Made by a program: the position numbers and the translations under genes. A DNA stretch of 36,360 nt from Deltaproteobacteria bacterium. GTDB taxonomy: Bacteria > Desulfobacterota > Desulfobacteria > Desulfobacterales > UBA5852. Numbering within the stretch: the first letter of the stretch is position 1; each line of letters starts with the position of its first letter. Below, piece by piece: positions 1 through 8,914 of the stretch. The notes beneath the pieces were generated by a model. It made no database searches, was not told where the DNA came from, and saw only the letters and a program-made list of their open reading frames with translations. The stretch spans positions 1 to 36,360 of the forward strand of contig JAHLLS010000060.1 of NCBI GenBank assembly GCA_020444045.1, read 5' to 3'.

Positions 1-153
1 TGGCCTGCTCTTGCCAAGCCTTATCTGAATTTACAGAAATAATGGTACACTAACAAAAACCAATATTATTAAACACATAACACTCTATCACCGATTTTCT
101 ATCACCGCCACAGGGCAAATATTCACAATTTTCGTTGATAGAGGGCGCTGTTA

Positions 154-537
154 TTATTCAACCCAATAACGACGCCAACGCTTCTCTCCCCTGGGTCGGA
201 CTTTTCCTTCTTCGGTAAGGTGCTCAAGAGCAGTTTTTATGCGTCTTTGCTTGAGCTCTGGAGCAACGCGGTTATGTATATCACTAATGGCAGAGCCAGG
301 ATAACGGCGCAGATCTTCAACCACCAGGGCTTCCAACCTATAGGGTTCAATTCGTGTCAAGGTGGTGCCTAAGGAGAGTTCAGTGTCCCGCAAGAGAGAG
401 GGATTCAAAAAGTAACGGGTTGCCTGAGTAAGACCACTGGAATGGACAAGGCCAAGTTCAATTAAACGCCCAAGCCAGCTTTTAGACTCTTTTACTCCAG
501 TCAGCTCCAAGCTACGTGCCCCCAAAGCCTTATTCAA
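154..537 (-). pseudogene. C-terminal remnant of a winged-helix protein (AlbA_2 / divergent-AAA type suspected)
   Basis: The 127-residue reading frame looks like two successive winged-helix units. The first (about residues 1-50) contains SWLGRLIELGLV followed by a TRYFLNPSLL wing. The second (about 65-127) contains VVEDLRRYPGSAISDIHNRV and ends in an RGEKRWRRYW wing. This arrangement is known at the C-terminus of bacterial AlbA_2-type ATP-binding proteins, which occur in defence islands. No N-terminal DNA- or ATP-binding part is present: the frame stays open slightly upstream but meets the hsdM stub. I therefore read it as the surviving tail of a larger gene joined to the truncated hsdM by a deletion. 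It could instead be a small independent winged-helix regulator. The family assignment is tentative. Confidence 0.4.
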
Positions 538-566
538 GGTTGTGCCGACATTTTGCTTAACGTGCT

Positions 567-944
567 TTAAGGCAGAGGATGATGGATGTTTTCAGTCACA
601 CCATCCTTGATAACCTCTTCCTCCCAGCCTTGATTCCAGCGAGCCCGCTCCGGCACATAAAAATACTTGCCGGAATAGTTGTCCGGGTCATTCAACTCAA
701 TGGCAATATCCGCCGCACTCATCCCTTTGGCAGTAAGCTCCTTTTTGAGTTCGGCCCGGCGTTGATCAAACAGATCACTGGCCCGTTTCAAAAACAGCAT
801 GCCGAAGATATATTCCTTGTATTCACTGGCATCCATGCTGCCACGAAGATCGTCGCAGGCGGTGAGCAGGAGGTTTTCAAGGCGGGAGAGGGTGAGTTTT
901 GGATTGAGCTTTTTCAGGTTATTGTTTGAAGCTATATTATTCAT
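567..944 (-). pseudogene. hsdM: Truncated type I methyltransferase subunit, N-terminal stub
   Basis: From the ATG at 944 the frame encodes about 125 residues that read as the helical N-terminal domain of a type I HsdM (HsdM_N). LENLLLTACDDLRGSMDASEY is followed by KEYIFGMLFLKRASDLFDQRR and a conserved YFYVPERARW stretch. A normal HsdM is about 500 residues. Here the SAM-binding and NPPF catalytic regions are entirely missing and the frame ends at a stop next to the winged-helix remnant. It starts 22 nt after the Fic stop on the same strand, so fic and hsdM probably once formed one operon. A frame opening further upstream overlaps fic and is unlikely to be the true start. It cannot be catalytically active. 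Confidence 0.75.
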
Positions 945-966
945 GTTTATGGGTGAACTTTCCTTT

Positions 967-2115
967 TTAGCGGCTTGCAAAAAGATTGATGTAATCGCTA
1001 TAGCGGAATTGTCGATTACGGGCCTGTCCTGTGGACTCGATAAGAATCTTTTCTTCCACAAAACGGTTCATAAGATTATTTGCTGCTGTAAAGGAAACCG
1101 CGGTCATGTCTGCTATATTTTTTACCGTAATAATCGGATGTGAATAGAGTGATTCCAGCACTGTCAGGCCATTGGCCGTAGCGCGCCCAAATGAATCTAC
1201 AATGCGCCGCCTATGATGCTCTCTGAGGGCAACAATCTGCCGTGCTGTCTCGGTTGCCTCAAGAGACACTTCCGCAACTGCGGTCAGGAAAAACTTGAGC
1301 CAGGTTTCCCAATCACCGTTATCGCGAACATTCTGCAGCAAATCATAGTAACGCTGGCGGTGCTGCTTAAAGTAATGAGACAGATAGAGCACAGGCTTCA
1401 GTAAAATCTCACTTTGAAAAAGCAGGAAGGAGATGAGAAGCCTGCCCACACGACCATTACCGTCAAGGAAGGGATGTATCGTCTCAAACTGGGCATGAAT
1501 GAGGCCAATCTTCACAAGGGCGGGCATGGCATCTTTTGCGTGGACAAATTTCTCCAGGTCGGATAATGCCTGGGCCAGCTCCGGGGGAGGGGGAGGTACA
1601 AATGTTGCCTCATTCAGAGTACAGCCGCCAGGTCCGATCCAGTTTTGACTGCGCCGCACTTCGCCAGGTTCTCGCTCAGCTCCTCTAACTCCCTCCAAAA
1701 GTTGACCATGAATTTCCTTAATCAACCTTATGGAAAAAGGCAGCTCGGCAAGACGTTTGATGCCATAGTTCATGGCCTTGACATAATTGAGGACTTCATC
1801 GACATCGCGTGGACGATGGGTACTCATTATATTGGCTTCGGCTTCGAGAAGGTCATTCAAGGAACTTTGGGTGCCTTCTATCTGGCTGGAAAGAACCGCC
1901 TCTTTTCGCACATACATAAAGACAAAAAGATCGGCATCCGGCAAAGTCTGTATAGAACCATCAAGCCTCCCTAATGCACGGTCTGCCCGTGAAATTAAAG
2001 ACAACATTTCATCATCGAAATGGAGTGGCGGCTCGGGCGGCAACGAAGCAGGAATAAAGGCGGAATAGCCTGTTAATTGTTTGATATATTGTCCAGCACG
2101 GTGATGATGAGACAT
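967..2115 (-). CDS. Fic family protein, class II, with intact catalytic loop and inhibitory helix
   Basis: The protein has 382 residues, normal for a class II Fic protein. Fic enzymes transfer AMP or another nucleotide phosphate to hydroxyl side chains of target proteins. The catalytic loop HPFLDGNGRVGR starts at H214. An N-terminal Fic_N region carries the inhibitory motif SSQIEG (S76 to G81), which fits (S/T)xxxE(G/N). The C-terminus is a winged-helix-like segment (about 310-382). All key residues are present, so the protein should be active and self-inhibited. It precedes the hsdM stub; Fic genes inside type I restriction operons are common. A TATAAT box lies on the minus strand at 2167-2172, but no good -35 box is spaced correctly. 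Its target is unknown. Confidence 0.9.
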   Translation of the reverse strand: MSHHHRAGQYIKQLTGYSAFIPASLPPEPPLHFDDEMLSLISRADRALGRLDGSIQTLPDADLFVFMYVRKEAVLSSQIEGTQSSLNDLLEAEANIMSTHRPRDVDEVLNYVKAMNYGIKRLAELPFSIRLIKEIHGQLLEGVRGAEREPGEVRRSQNWIGPGGCTLNEATFVPPPPPELAQALSDLEKFVHAKDAMPALVKIGLIHAQFETIHPFLDGNGRVGRLLISFLLFQSEILLKPVLYLSHYFKQHRQRYYDLLQNVRDNGDWETWLKFFLTAVAEVSLEATETARQIVALREHHRRRIVDSFGRATANGLTVLESLYSHPIITVKNIADMTAVSFTAANNLMNRFVEEKILIESTGQARNRQFRYSDYINLFASR

Positions 2116-2256
2116 GACCTTATACCTTTATAATGAACTCTACCTGCAACAAAAATATTTTTTCGCATTATATTAAACACTAGGTTCAATATAAATAACA
2201 TTGAAAATCTTGTAAAATGCTACATTTAATAATTTTTTTTAATCTTCTCAATAGAT

Positions 2257-2357
2257 GATGGTCTCGCAAAAAGCTCTCAAGCTGACCATCCGCCAACGCA
2301 ATATCAACAAGTTACATACTTGTCGGCGGCGGTTGAGGGGGTTTTTACGAAACCGTC
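2257..2357. mobile_element. 101-bp MITE-like element with terminal inverted repeats and 7-bp target duplication
   Basis: The left end GATGGTCTCGCAAAAA and the inverted right end GACGGTTTCGTAAAAA match at 12 of 16 positions. The element is flanked by the direct repeat AATAGAT at 2250-2256 and 2358-2364, as expected for a transposition target duplication. No coding capacity is visible, so mobility would need a transposase in trans. A 50-bp stretch (2310-2359) recurs in inverted orientation and without mismatch at 36311-36360, which shows that this is a dispersed repeat in this genome. Confidence 0.75.
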
Positions 2358-2407
2358 AATAGATAACTTGAAAAAAATGACAATTTTTAAAAACGGATAA
2401 AGACTAT

Positions 2408-2614
2408 ATGCTCCACTATTCCTGTTGCACAGTCACTCATTGTACAGATGGGAAAATTGTCAGGGAGTATGTGACCAGCAACAAGGCTTTTGAAAGATAT
2501 TTTCGGTTGGAAGGTGACGACCTGAGAAACATCTATGCAAGTGCAACTCCTGAGACAAAAGTTGCAACTGCTTTGCAACCAAAAATAGCCGGGTCCAGAA
2601 AGAAAGAATCTTAA
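2408..2614 (+). pseudogene. Tyrosine integrase remnant, C-terminal end only
   Basis: The last about 45 residues, starting TSNKAFERYFRLEGDDLR, are nearly identical to the C-terminus of the intact integrase at 33143-34339, and DNA similarity runs to the stop codon. The region includes the presumed catalytic tyrosine (ERYF). The first about 20 residues do not align cleanly, and no core-binding domain or R/K/H catalytic residues lie upstream. It is followed within 30 nt by a short tmRNA-end attachment remnant, the same gene-att order as at 35102-35208. It marks the right end of an older integrated element. Confidence 0.85.
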
Positions 2615-2629
2615 TGAAACCGGCTAGTT

Positions 2630-2641
2630 AAATGGTGGAGG
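2630..2641. other. Attachment-site remnant (tmRNA 3' end, 12 bp)
   Basis: AAATGGTGGAGG here matches the junction at 35181-35192, where the integrase 3' flank runs into ssrA. Beyond this point the sequence is unrelated to ssrA, so only the crossover-proximal part is kept. The rest of the gap to the next gene (2642-2947) holds nothing I recognise. Confidence 0.55.
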
Positions 2642-2947
2642 ACACGGAGCCTTACCACAATTCGTTCTCCAAACCAAAATACATCCGCAAACCCTGTTTA
2701 TTCAACACCTTATCACACATCAAATCCCTTCAACTTGCTGGACACCGAGAGAAATTTAATTCTCTACATTTTCCCGAAACAGAGAACGGACGTGGGTTCG
2801 ATTCCCGATCGAATACCTCCTGTAACTGCTCTTAAAACCTGAGTCTGAAGACGCGACGTCACAAGTTTTGTCGTGAGTTTGTCGTAAGTTTTTGTCACAG
2901 CAGTTGACATAGTAATGTCACAGCTCTGCATTGAAAAATCGGGCAAA

Positions 2948-4009
2948 CTATTCATCATCCTTGTGTTCGATTTGCTTCAACAGCCGATCAAAGTCACTCT
3001 CAAAGAGACGATCCTGAATGATGCGGTATTTTTCAAATTCGCTTTCGGCGTGGGCCTTGGCTATTTCCGCCGTTACCCTTCCAGCGTCTTGCAGGATTTC
3101 CCGGTCGGTAGCTTCGATGAATTTGTTCAAGCGTGTTTCCCAATCCTGCATGGTCATCGGCATCTTGCGCAGGGCCATATCCTCGGCCACATCCAGGTAG
3201 GCGTTCACCAGACGGGTCAGTTGTGCCATTTCATTTTCGGTCAGATAGTTTTTAGCTACGCTGACATCAAACTTCTGGATTTTACCCTTCGGAGCATCTT
3301 TCCATGTGGTCAGGCCCATGTTTTGTTTCTGGTGGTCTGCCCGATCAACGATTACCTCGGCAGCGGTCTGCCCGTGAATGGCCCAGTGTAGCTTATTCTG
3401 CACTGTGGCAAAAAAACGTTTGGTCGCCTGAGCAGTCACATCATAATCAATGGATGTGGCGTAAATATCGGTAATCTTTTGGTAGAACTTGCGTTCACTC
3501 AGGCGTATTTCCCTGATGCGCTCCAGCTGCTCTTCAAAATACTGCTCAGTCAGTATAGAGCCGCCATTTTTTATCCGTTCATCATCCATCACATAGGCTT
3601 TGATGGTGTATTCTTTGATGATGGTCGTTGCCCATTTGCGGAACTGGACGGCACGCTCTGAGTTGACCTTGTAACCGACGGCGATAATGGCAGAGAGATT
3701 ATAGTGTTTGGTGTTATAGTTTTTGCCGTCAGCGGCAGTTATTCGAAAATTTCGAATAACTGAATCTTCTTCCAACTCACTGTCGGAAAACACCTTTTTC
3801 AGATGGTAATTGACGGTATGGGTTTCAACATCGTAGAGAACCCCCATCATTTTCTGGGTCAACCAGATGTTCTCATCCGCATAAACCGCCTCGACGCCTC
3901 CCTTGCCGGTGGCTGCAACAAAGGTCAGATATTCGGCCGCCGAGGAGCGAACAGTGGATGTCTCTTTTTTTCCTGCTTTTTGAAGTTGCTTGTTTTTGTC
4001 CTTCTTCAT
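2948..4009 (-). CDS. RhuM family protein
   Basis: The 353 residues match the layout of RhuM proteins, first named from a Salmonella pathogenicity island and frequent in phage and restriction-linked accessory regions. Recognisable stretches are ENIWLTQKMMGVLYDVET, VNYHLKKVFSDSEL and KHYNLSAIIAVGYKVNSERA, followed by FRKWATTIIKEYTIKAYVMD. The N-terminal half resembles a DNA-binding domain of the Bro-N/KilA-N kind. The C-terminal half is helical, with a Fic/Doc-like TAAEVIVDRADH stretch near residue 215. It is the last gene of the operon and overlaps the upstream gene by 4 nt, so it is translationally coupled. Its molecular role is not established. Its position behind a methyltransferase and HsdS suggests an accessory role in the restriction island. 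Confidence 0.85.
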   Translation of the reverse strand: MKKDKNKQLQKAGKKETSTVRSSAAEYLTFVAATGKGGVEAVYADENIWLTQKMMGVLYDVETHTVNYHLKKVFSDSELEEDSVIRNFRITAADGKNYNTKHYNLSAIIAVGYKVNSERAVQFRKWATTIIKEYTIKAYVMDDERIKNGGSILTEQYFEEQLERIREIRLSERKFYQKITDIYATSIDYDVTAQATKRFFATVQNKLHWAIHGQTAAEVIVDRADHQKQNMGLTTWKDAPKGKIQKFDVSVAKNYLTENEMAQLTRLVNAYLDVAEDMALRKMPMTMQDWETRLNKFIEATDREILQDAGRVTAEIAKAHAESEFEKYRIIQDRLFESDFDRLLKQIEHKDDE

Positions 4010-4596
4010 TCAACGCCTCCCCAGTTTTGATACCTGTCCCGGGACCAGCGGAGGTATTTCATCAATTCCCAGTTGACCGACTCGGAATCAAACCGCTCAC
4101 TGTCGTAATCACCACCGGACCATTCCATGTAACTTTCGTGCTCTTCATGGCTCGGGTCCTTCAGGGCGTTGCAGAATTCAAAGTAGCCGGGTACACCGCC
4201 CACATCTTCAGGTGGGCAGGCCCGTTCACCTTCAAGGCAGGCCAGCTCTGTTCTCAGTTCCGGATTAAAATAGCGGCTTTCTTCGAGAACAAGTTCATGC
4301 TCCCAGTTGTCCCCAAAATCATACAGATAACGGATGGTACGGCCTTTCTGTTTGATCAGATCCCCAAGACGGTATCTGCCGCAGACCAGGCCGTCTTTTT
4401 TCGATTCAGGGTATTCCGTGTAGCGTTTATTCCCGATGGTAAATTCGTGCAGATGGCTGTCGGTCCAGCCCATGACAATCTGGCTGACATCGTGCAGCCG
4501 ATCCAGTGTAATACTGGCGGGTACCACAAAACGACGCCAGATTGCTGGTTCGATATCAAGCAGCTGTATTTTCAGCAGATAAAATCGCTCATTCAT
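4006..4596 (-). CDS. Plasmid pRiA4b ORF-3-like family protein
   Basis: This 196-residue protein opens with the family hallmark LKIQLLDIEPAIWRRFVVP, followed by LDRLHDVSQIVMGWTDSHLH and F, then a YLYDFGDNWEHEL stretch around residue 90. A CPPEDVGGVPGY motif lies near residue 135 and SWE-like NWELMKYL near the end. These are the conserved blocks of the PRiA4_ORF3 family (about 180-200 residues). The family function is unknown; it recurs on plasmids and in accessory islands. It overlaps both neighbours by 4 nt, so it is part of the same coupled operon. There is no signal peptide, so it should be cytoplasmic. Confidence 0.85.
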   Translation of the reverse strand: MNERFYLLKIQLLDIEPAIWRRFVVPASITLDRLHDVSQIVMGWTDSHLHEFTIGNKRYTEYPESKKDGLVCGRYRLGDLIKQKGRTIRYLYDFGDNWEHELVLEESRYFNPELRTELACLEGERACPPEDVGGVPGYFEFCNALKDPSHEEHESYMEWSGGDYDSERFDSESVNWELMKYLRWSRDRYQNWGGVE

Positions 4597-5951
4597 TTCT
4601 TCACCTCATATTTTGACCAGAAGCTTCGTTTGCGACCATGGTCCTCAATGATCTGCGCTTTGAAAGCTTCGTGATGATTAAATTCTGTCCAGTCGGCAAC
4701 GCTTGTTGCAAGTTTGTCCAGCTTCTTCAGATAGCGGATACCATGGGGATATGCTTTGGTGTACCCACGTTCCAGAATGGAGATAAGTAAACTGCGGTAC
4801 ATCAGGCTGGTGACAAGATGGCGATTTTCTGCCTCCATCGCTTCTGCCAGAGAAAGCAGGCTGCCGTAATGGTTGCCATCAAGCTGATCGGCCCGCTTAA
4901 GAAGGTATGCTTCGGCTTCATCCATCTTTCCGATTGAGATCAGAAATTCCGCATCCGATTCCCGAAGTCTGTCGGCTTTGAGAATCACCTTCACCTCATC
5001 AGCAACGACTTCATCCCGCTTGTCATGACCGATCACATCCAGAAGCGCCTGCAATGTGTCAGTGGAATGATAGGATCTGAATTTCTGGAACAGAAGTTCC
5101 GTCAGCTTTTCGGAGTCTCCCTGCTTATGGTAGATTTCCTCTAGCAGTTTGTCCCGTTCGTATGCCTGATATGTTTCACCTTCCGGGATTTTCTTCAGCC
5201 AGGAATGGGCTGTTTCAACATCACCGCTTTCAAAATGGACCCGGGCAATATCAATCAGCGCCGCTGTGGACAGCTTCCCCCATGAAGCGATGCGGGTCTT
5301 TTCAAACAGCTTCGCATCCTTGATCTGGCGGGCCAGCGATTCAATGGATCGTAGATGATGACGTTTTCCGTATTCATCCTTTTCTTTATCGGCCCATTTT
5401 TGAAGGGTGGCAATCATGGTGCGGATAGCATCCTCGGGCAGGCATTCTCCCGCACAATCAATCAAGGTGTCCCGGATACCGTAATTGTCCTTTTGGTTCA
5501 CCTTGAGAATGATGTCTGCAATTTTTTGTTTTTCCTCACAGCGTTTGGCATAGTCCACAAACAGCTCTTTGGCATCATAGCGGAACACATCGCCAATATT
5601 GCCACTGGAGTCATCGCACATCTCGAAAATGGTGTTGTCGGCCTCGTAAAATGCCACAACCAGTTCAACCCCGGTAAGCGGATCATCCACACCGGATTTT
5701 AAATCCTGTAACAGCATCTCCAGTTCGCGGGCAAAACCGGCTGAACCCCGCCAGTCAATAAAGCGCCTTGAGTGTTTCAGGTCGGAAAGCTTCTTCTTAA
5801 ATCGTTGAACATTTTCCTTGGGTGTGGCAATCATTTGCTCGATCAAGTCATCGGCCTCATCGGAATGGACGGCAAGGTTCAGCAAAGCATCTGCCAGAGC
5901 ATCAGGCCCCAGATCAATCAGTTTTTGCTTGCGGTCACTGCCAAATGTCAT
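4593..5951 (-). CDS. DUF6880-like helical repeat protein
   Basis: The 452-residue protein is almost entirely alpha-helical, with short TPR-like helix pairs such as ALIDIARVHFESGDVETAHSWL and FLISIGKMDEAEAYLLKRA. The C-terminal signature HHEAFKAQIIEDHGRKRSFW resembles the end of DUF6880 proteins. No enzymatic motif is visible. It lies between the DGQHR-domain gene and the pRiA4b-like gene, with 4-nt overlaps on both sides, so its product is probably made in balance with theirs. A scaffolding or protein-protein interaction role is inferred from the helical repeats only. The family name is recalled from the C-terminal pattern. Confidence 0.6.
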   Translation of the reverse strand: MTFGSDRKQKLIDLGPDALADALLNLAVHSDEADDLIEQMIATPKENVQRFKKKLSDLKHSRRFIDWRGSAGFARELEMLLQDLKSGVDDPLTGVELVVAFYEADNTIFEMCDDSSGNIGDVFRYDAKELFVDYAKRCEEKQKIADIILKVNQKDNYGIRDTLIDCAGECLPEDAIRTMIATLQKWADKEKDEYGKRHHLRSIESLARQIKDAKLFEKTRIASWGKLSTAALIDIARVHFESGDVETAHSWLKKIPEGETYQAYERDKLLEEIYHKQGDSEKLTELLFQKFRSYHSTDTLQALLDVIGHDKRDEVVADEVKVILKADRLRESDAEFLISIGKMDEAEAYLLKRADQLDGNHYGSLLSLAEAMEAENRHLVTSLMYRSLLISILERGYTKAYPHGIRYLKKLDKLATSVADWTEFNHHEAFKAQIIEDHGRKRSFWSKYEVKK

Positions 5952-7579
5952 GAGGTTTCTCTCTCCAATACAGCGCCTGCATCCTCCAATATCGCTTTGA
6001 TTTCCGGGGTCAATTTCCCCTGTATTTCAGCAGCCTGGGATATCTGAACATACTTGAAGGTGTTGAGATCAAATGGGACTCTGTCGCCGGAATCCTGAGG
6101 TTCAAACAGATAGATAAACCGGTTTTGCTCATGGTGCTTGAGGGCGTAGCCTGCTTCTACATACACATTGGGGCGATGCCCGGTCAGGTCGCAGATGATG
6201 ATTTCGGAACCGGCAATGGCTTCGTACATTTTCTGATGGATTGGGAAAGTTCCGCCTTCTTGTGTCCCCATGTCGATCAGTTCCAGTGAAATACCATACG
6301 TCCGTTGAAAATTTTCAAGGGTTTGACGCAACTGTTCCAGTCGCAGGTTCGCTTTGTTAAAGCCATCGTTGGGGGCATCTGCCGAAGGATACCACCGGGC
6401 CAGAAACACCTTGCGGGGGATTCGATTCTGGGCGGCACGGAATGTGGTCAGAAGCTGCTGTGCCGGGGATACAGGATTCAACAGCCCGGTAATCCCTTCA
6501 CTGCCAAGCCATCGGCCAATGTGATTCAATGTCTGAACGGACAGGGATACCCGGTCTTCATGGGCACCGGTCGTTTCCCGCCAGATGCGTGCGGCCAATT
6601 CCAGAAATGAATGGGTTTTACAGAGTGACGGATGATTGACCGTCAACCGGACCAGGATATCGGAAAGACCGGCAAAAAGATCATCGGCAAAGTTTTCCAG
6701 CGCCTCTCTTGATTCCACAATAGTGTCATCCACAGCAATGAGATTGCGGGCCGCTTCCCAGAGAACCGTCAACGGCCGTTCGCCAAAACGCTCCCGGGCC
6801 GGTTGGGGCAAGCCCTGCAATTTGGCTGACAGCAGCCGGGTCAGATAGAGTTCGGGACTGTAGCTGAATTCGTTTTCCGGGGTCATGTCGTAGGCCGAAT
6901 CCTGCCCCAACAGAAGCCGCAAACCGTGCTCGGATTCCAATGGAAGTGCGGTGTTGTTGATGGTATGAAAAATCAGCGACTCGGCATAATCATCGGCCTC
7001 GTTCCCCCCATCTCCCAGCAGGATCAGGCAAAAGGGGGCAATAAACTTGGTGGGTACGGTGGGATCATCCTGAAGCTGTTCTGCCAGTGCCAGTCGGTGG
7101 TTGCCGTCAATCCGCCGGATCAGTTTGTCTTCCTTGATTTGGTCAAGATCCTGCCGCGCCATTCGAATCGACTGAATACGTGTGGTTTTGCTGCTGTAAC
7201 GGCGCTTGATGGAAACCGGTGTGCGCTCGTCATCCTGCACCCCGATCACAAATCCCGGTGGTTCATCCGTTTCCGCCACCATGCGTTGATCCTGATCAAT
7301 GGGAAGAACCGGCACCCGGCAGGAGAGCACCACTTCCGGCAAAAAACGGTTGTCGCTCTGTTCCAGATAGTTCTTGATGTCCAGGGCATGCTTTTCATTC
7401 AGCTCCCGCTGATGGCCGACAACCCGGCACGCCTGTGTGTCATGCTCGGCCATCTCATAGGGCACGGACACTGCAGCCAGATCCCGCAGATCGGCAAAGC
7501 CCCGGATCACCCGGAAAATACCCAACACGTTTTCGGCAAAATACCCTTCAAACTGGATGTATTGACGACCGCGTGACAT
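5948..7579 (-). CDS. DGQHR-domain protein fused to a nucleoside-hydrolase/TIR-like C-terminal domain
   Basis: The N-terminal about 200 residues fit the DGQHR family, to which DndB belongs: QRELNEKHALDIKNYLEQ followed by FLPEVVLSCRV and the signature RIDGNHRLALAEQL (R156 onward). DGQHR here reads DGNHR. The middle about 200 residues are helical. The C-terminal about 155 residues start at KVFLARWYPS and contain SEIIICDLTGHRPNVYVEAG, a Rossmann-like pattern seen in nucleoside deoxyribosyltransferase-like and TIR-like NAD-hydrolysing effectors. The start lies 1 nt after the hsdS stop and the end overlaps the next gene. A DNA-sensing or modification-linked domain joined to a possible nucleotide-cleaving domain, inside a restriction operon, suggests an effector or regulator. 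That function is inference. Confidence 0.65.
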   Translation of the reverse strand: MSRGRQYIQFEGYFAENVLGIFRVIRGFADLRDLAAVSVPYEMAEHDTQACRVVGHQRELNEKHALDIKNYLEQSDNRFLPEVVLSCRVPVLPIDQDQRMVAETDEPPGFVIGVQDDERTPVSIKRRYSSKTTRIQSIRMARQDLDQIKEDKLIRRIDGNHRLALAEQLQDDPTVPTKFIAPFCLILLGDGGNEADDYAESLIFHTINNTALPLESEHGLRLLLGQDSAYDMTPENEFSYSPELYLTRLLSAKLQGLPQPARERFGERPLTVLWEAARNLIAVDDTIVESREALENFADDLFAGLSDILVRLTVNHPSLCKTHSFLELAARIWRETTGAHEDRVSLSVQTLNHIGRWLGSEGITGLLNPVSPAQQLLTTFRAAQNRIPRKVFLARWYPSADAPNDGFNKANLRLEQLRQTLENFQRTYGISLELIDMGTQEGGTFPIHQKMYEAIAGSEIIICDLTGHRPNVYVEAGYALKHHEQNRFIYLFEPQDSGDRVPFDLNTFKYVQISQAAEIQGKLTPEIKAILEDAGAVLERETS

Positions 7580-7580
7580 A

Positions 7581-8912
7581 TCAGAGGTCCTCCACTGAAA
7601 GGGTGCCGAGGATTAGCTTTTCAACCTGTTTTTTTACTTCGATAAGGTGAGTGGCAGCCCCTTTAAGGTTTGCCTTAATTGCCGCCTTGCGCTTAATATA
7701 TTCTTTCTGAGTATCTGGGCTGACTATAGGAAGACGGATTTCTGCAAGATTGGCGTAATACATCCGCTGTTTGACCCCACCGACGCGATTGAAGCTGACG
7801 AGCGTCAGGAAATACTGGGTTTGCAAAAGTAGATCCATGAATTCAGGCTCAAAACCGCCTGTTAATTTCCATACCTGATATTCCGGACTTGTGATGGCAT
7901 CATCAGGAACCTCCGGGACAATGCCTAACGACCCGACATTTGCTCTGGTCGGGTTGTGGAAAAACCAGTCTTTTTCAATACGCTTGTATGCTGCATTAAA
8001 CCTGGCTGTTCCCTGTTTTGTGCTTAGGAAAACACCATCCTTGTTGTTAACACCGTAAATCGGCCACAGTTTGTCTGGATACTCCCACGGTTTTACCATT
8101 TCCGCGCATTCTTCCGTATAATCGCCAAGACGAGCAAAGGAGGGGTTGGCCTCTTTGAATACCGCTGCCCGACCTGCCTTGACATCCCATTGCGGAGTTT
8201 GGGAAAAGCTTGCACTGAACAGCTTTGATCGTCGTAACAATTTGTACTTGCGGGTCTGCTTAATCATGTAATCATTGAGTTCATGAATAAGGTCGCTCTG
8301 TGCTTTTAAACCATTCTCAATTTCCTTTTGTGCCTTCTTCCAATGCTCAGCGATTTTGTTCTGAATAGGAAATGGTGGAATAGGAACTTTAACACCCTCA
8401 AGTTGTGATGGTTGAATACGTTTTCTGCCTGAGGCACCACTGATCATTGAATTAAGCAGTTTCATAAAGACTGCTGAGCGAAAGAGTAACTTTATATATT
8501 CAGAGTGCGCATTTTCGGTTTCTACCGAATAAATTGGAAACTCAGATGTTGCACACATAGAGTCAATATCATTAGGGGCAAGACCTATTGCTCCATTACG
8601 CACATCAATTTTAGAAAAAATAACATCACCAGGGTAAACACAAAACAGCTTCCCTTTCACGTTTTGGATCTGAACGGGTTCTCTCGGTTCAATAGAACCA
8701 TCAAAGCGAATGGTTAACAGGTTTACAAAGGATTCAGGTGGCAACGTGTTAAGAGCGGCTTCACTTCTGCGTTTAAGAATGCTGCCCAAGGGTTTGATGA
8801 CTTCATCTGGCCAGCGCCATTCAACAGCAAATTGAGCTGCAACACTCCAAGTCTGCAAATTCTGGTAACTAACGCTAAAGCACCGAGGTTTAGTTTTTAA
8901 CACACCAGCCAT
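7581..8912 (-). CDS. hsdS: Restriction-modification specificity subunit (HsdS type)
   Basis: The 443-residue protein has two target-recognition half-sites joined by helical spacers, as in HsdS. The first contains KPLGSILKRRSEA, a SGASGRKRIQPSQLEGVKVP stretch and IPPFPIQNKIAEHWKKAQKE leading into the first long helix (about 190-225). The second ends in LAEIRLPIVSPDTQKEYI and a C-terminal helix (about 405-440). HsdS binds the bipartite DNA target and positions the methyltransferase subunit. It starts 2 nt after the methyltransferase stop, so the two are co-translated. The two recognition domains differ, predicting an asymmetric target. The size is typical of the family. Confidence 0.9.
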   Translation of the reverse strand: MAGVLKTKPRCFSVSYQNLQTWSVAAQFAVEWRWPDEVIKPLGSILKRRSEAALNTLPPESFVNLLTIRFDGSIEPREPVQIQNVKGKLFCVYPGDVIFSKIDVRNGAIGLAPNDIDSMCATSEFPIYSVETENAHSEYIKLLFRSAVFMKLLNSMISGASGRKRIQPSQLEGVKVPIPPFPIQNKIAEHWKKAQKEIENGLKAQSDLIHELNDYMIKQTRKYKLLRRSKLFSASFSQTPQWDVKAGRAAVFKEANPSFARLGDYTEECAEMVKPWEYPDKLWPIYGVNNKDGVFLSTKQGTARFNAAYKRIEKDWFFHNPTRANVGSLGIVPEVPDDAITSPEYQVWKLTGGFEPEFMDLLLQTQYFLTLVSFNRVGGVKQRMYYANLAEIRLPIVSPDTQKEYIKRKAAIKANLKGAATHLIEVKKQVEKLILGTLSVEDL

Positions 8913-8914
8913 TC

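Noticed and set aside
2784..2820. A tRNA T-arm-like stretch (GGGTTCGATTCCC).
   Set aside because: The stem pairs only partly and no anticodon arm, D arm or acceptor partner can be found around it; at most it is a decayed tRNA end.
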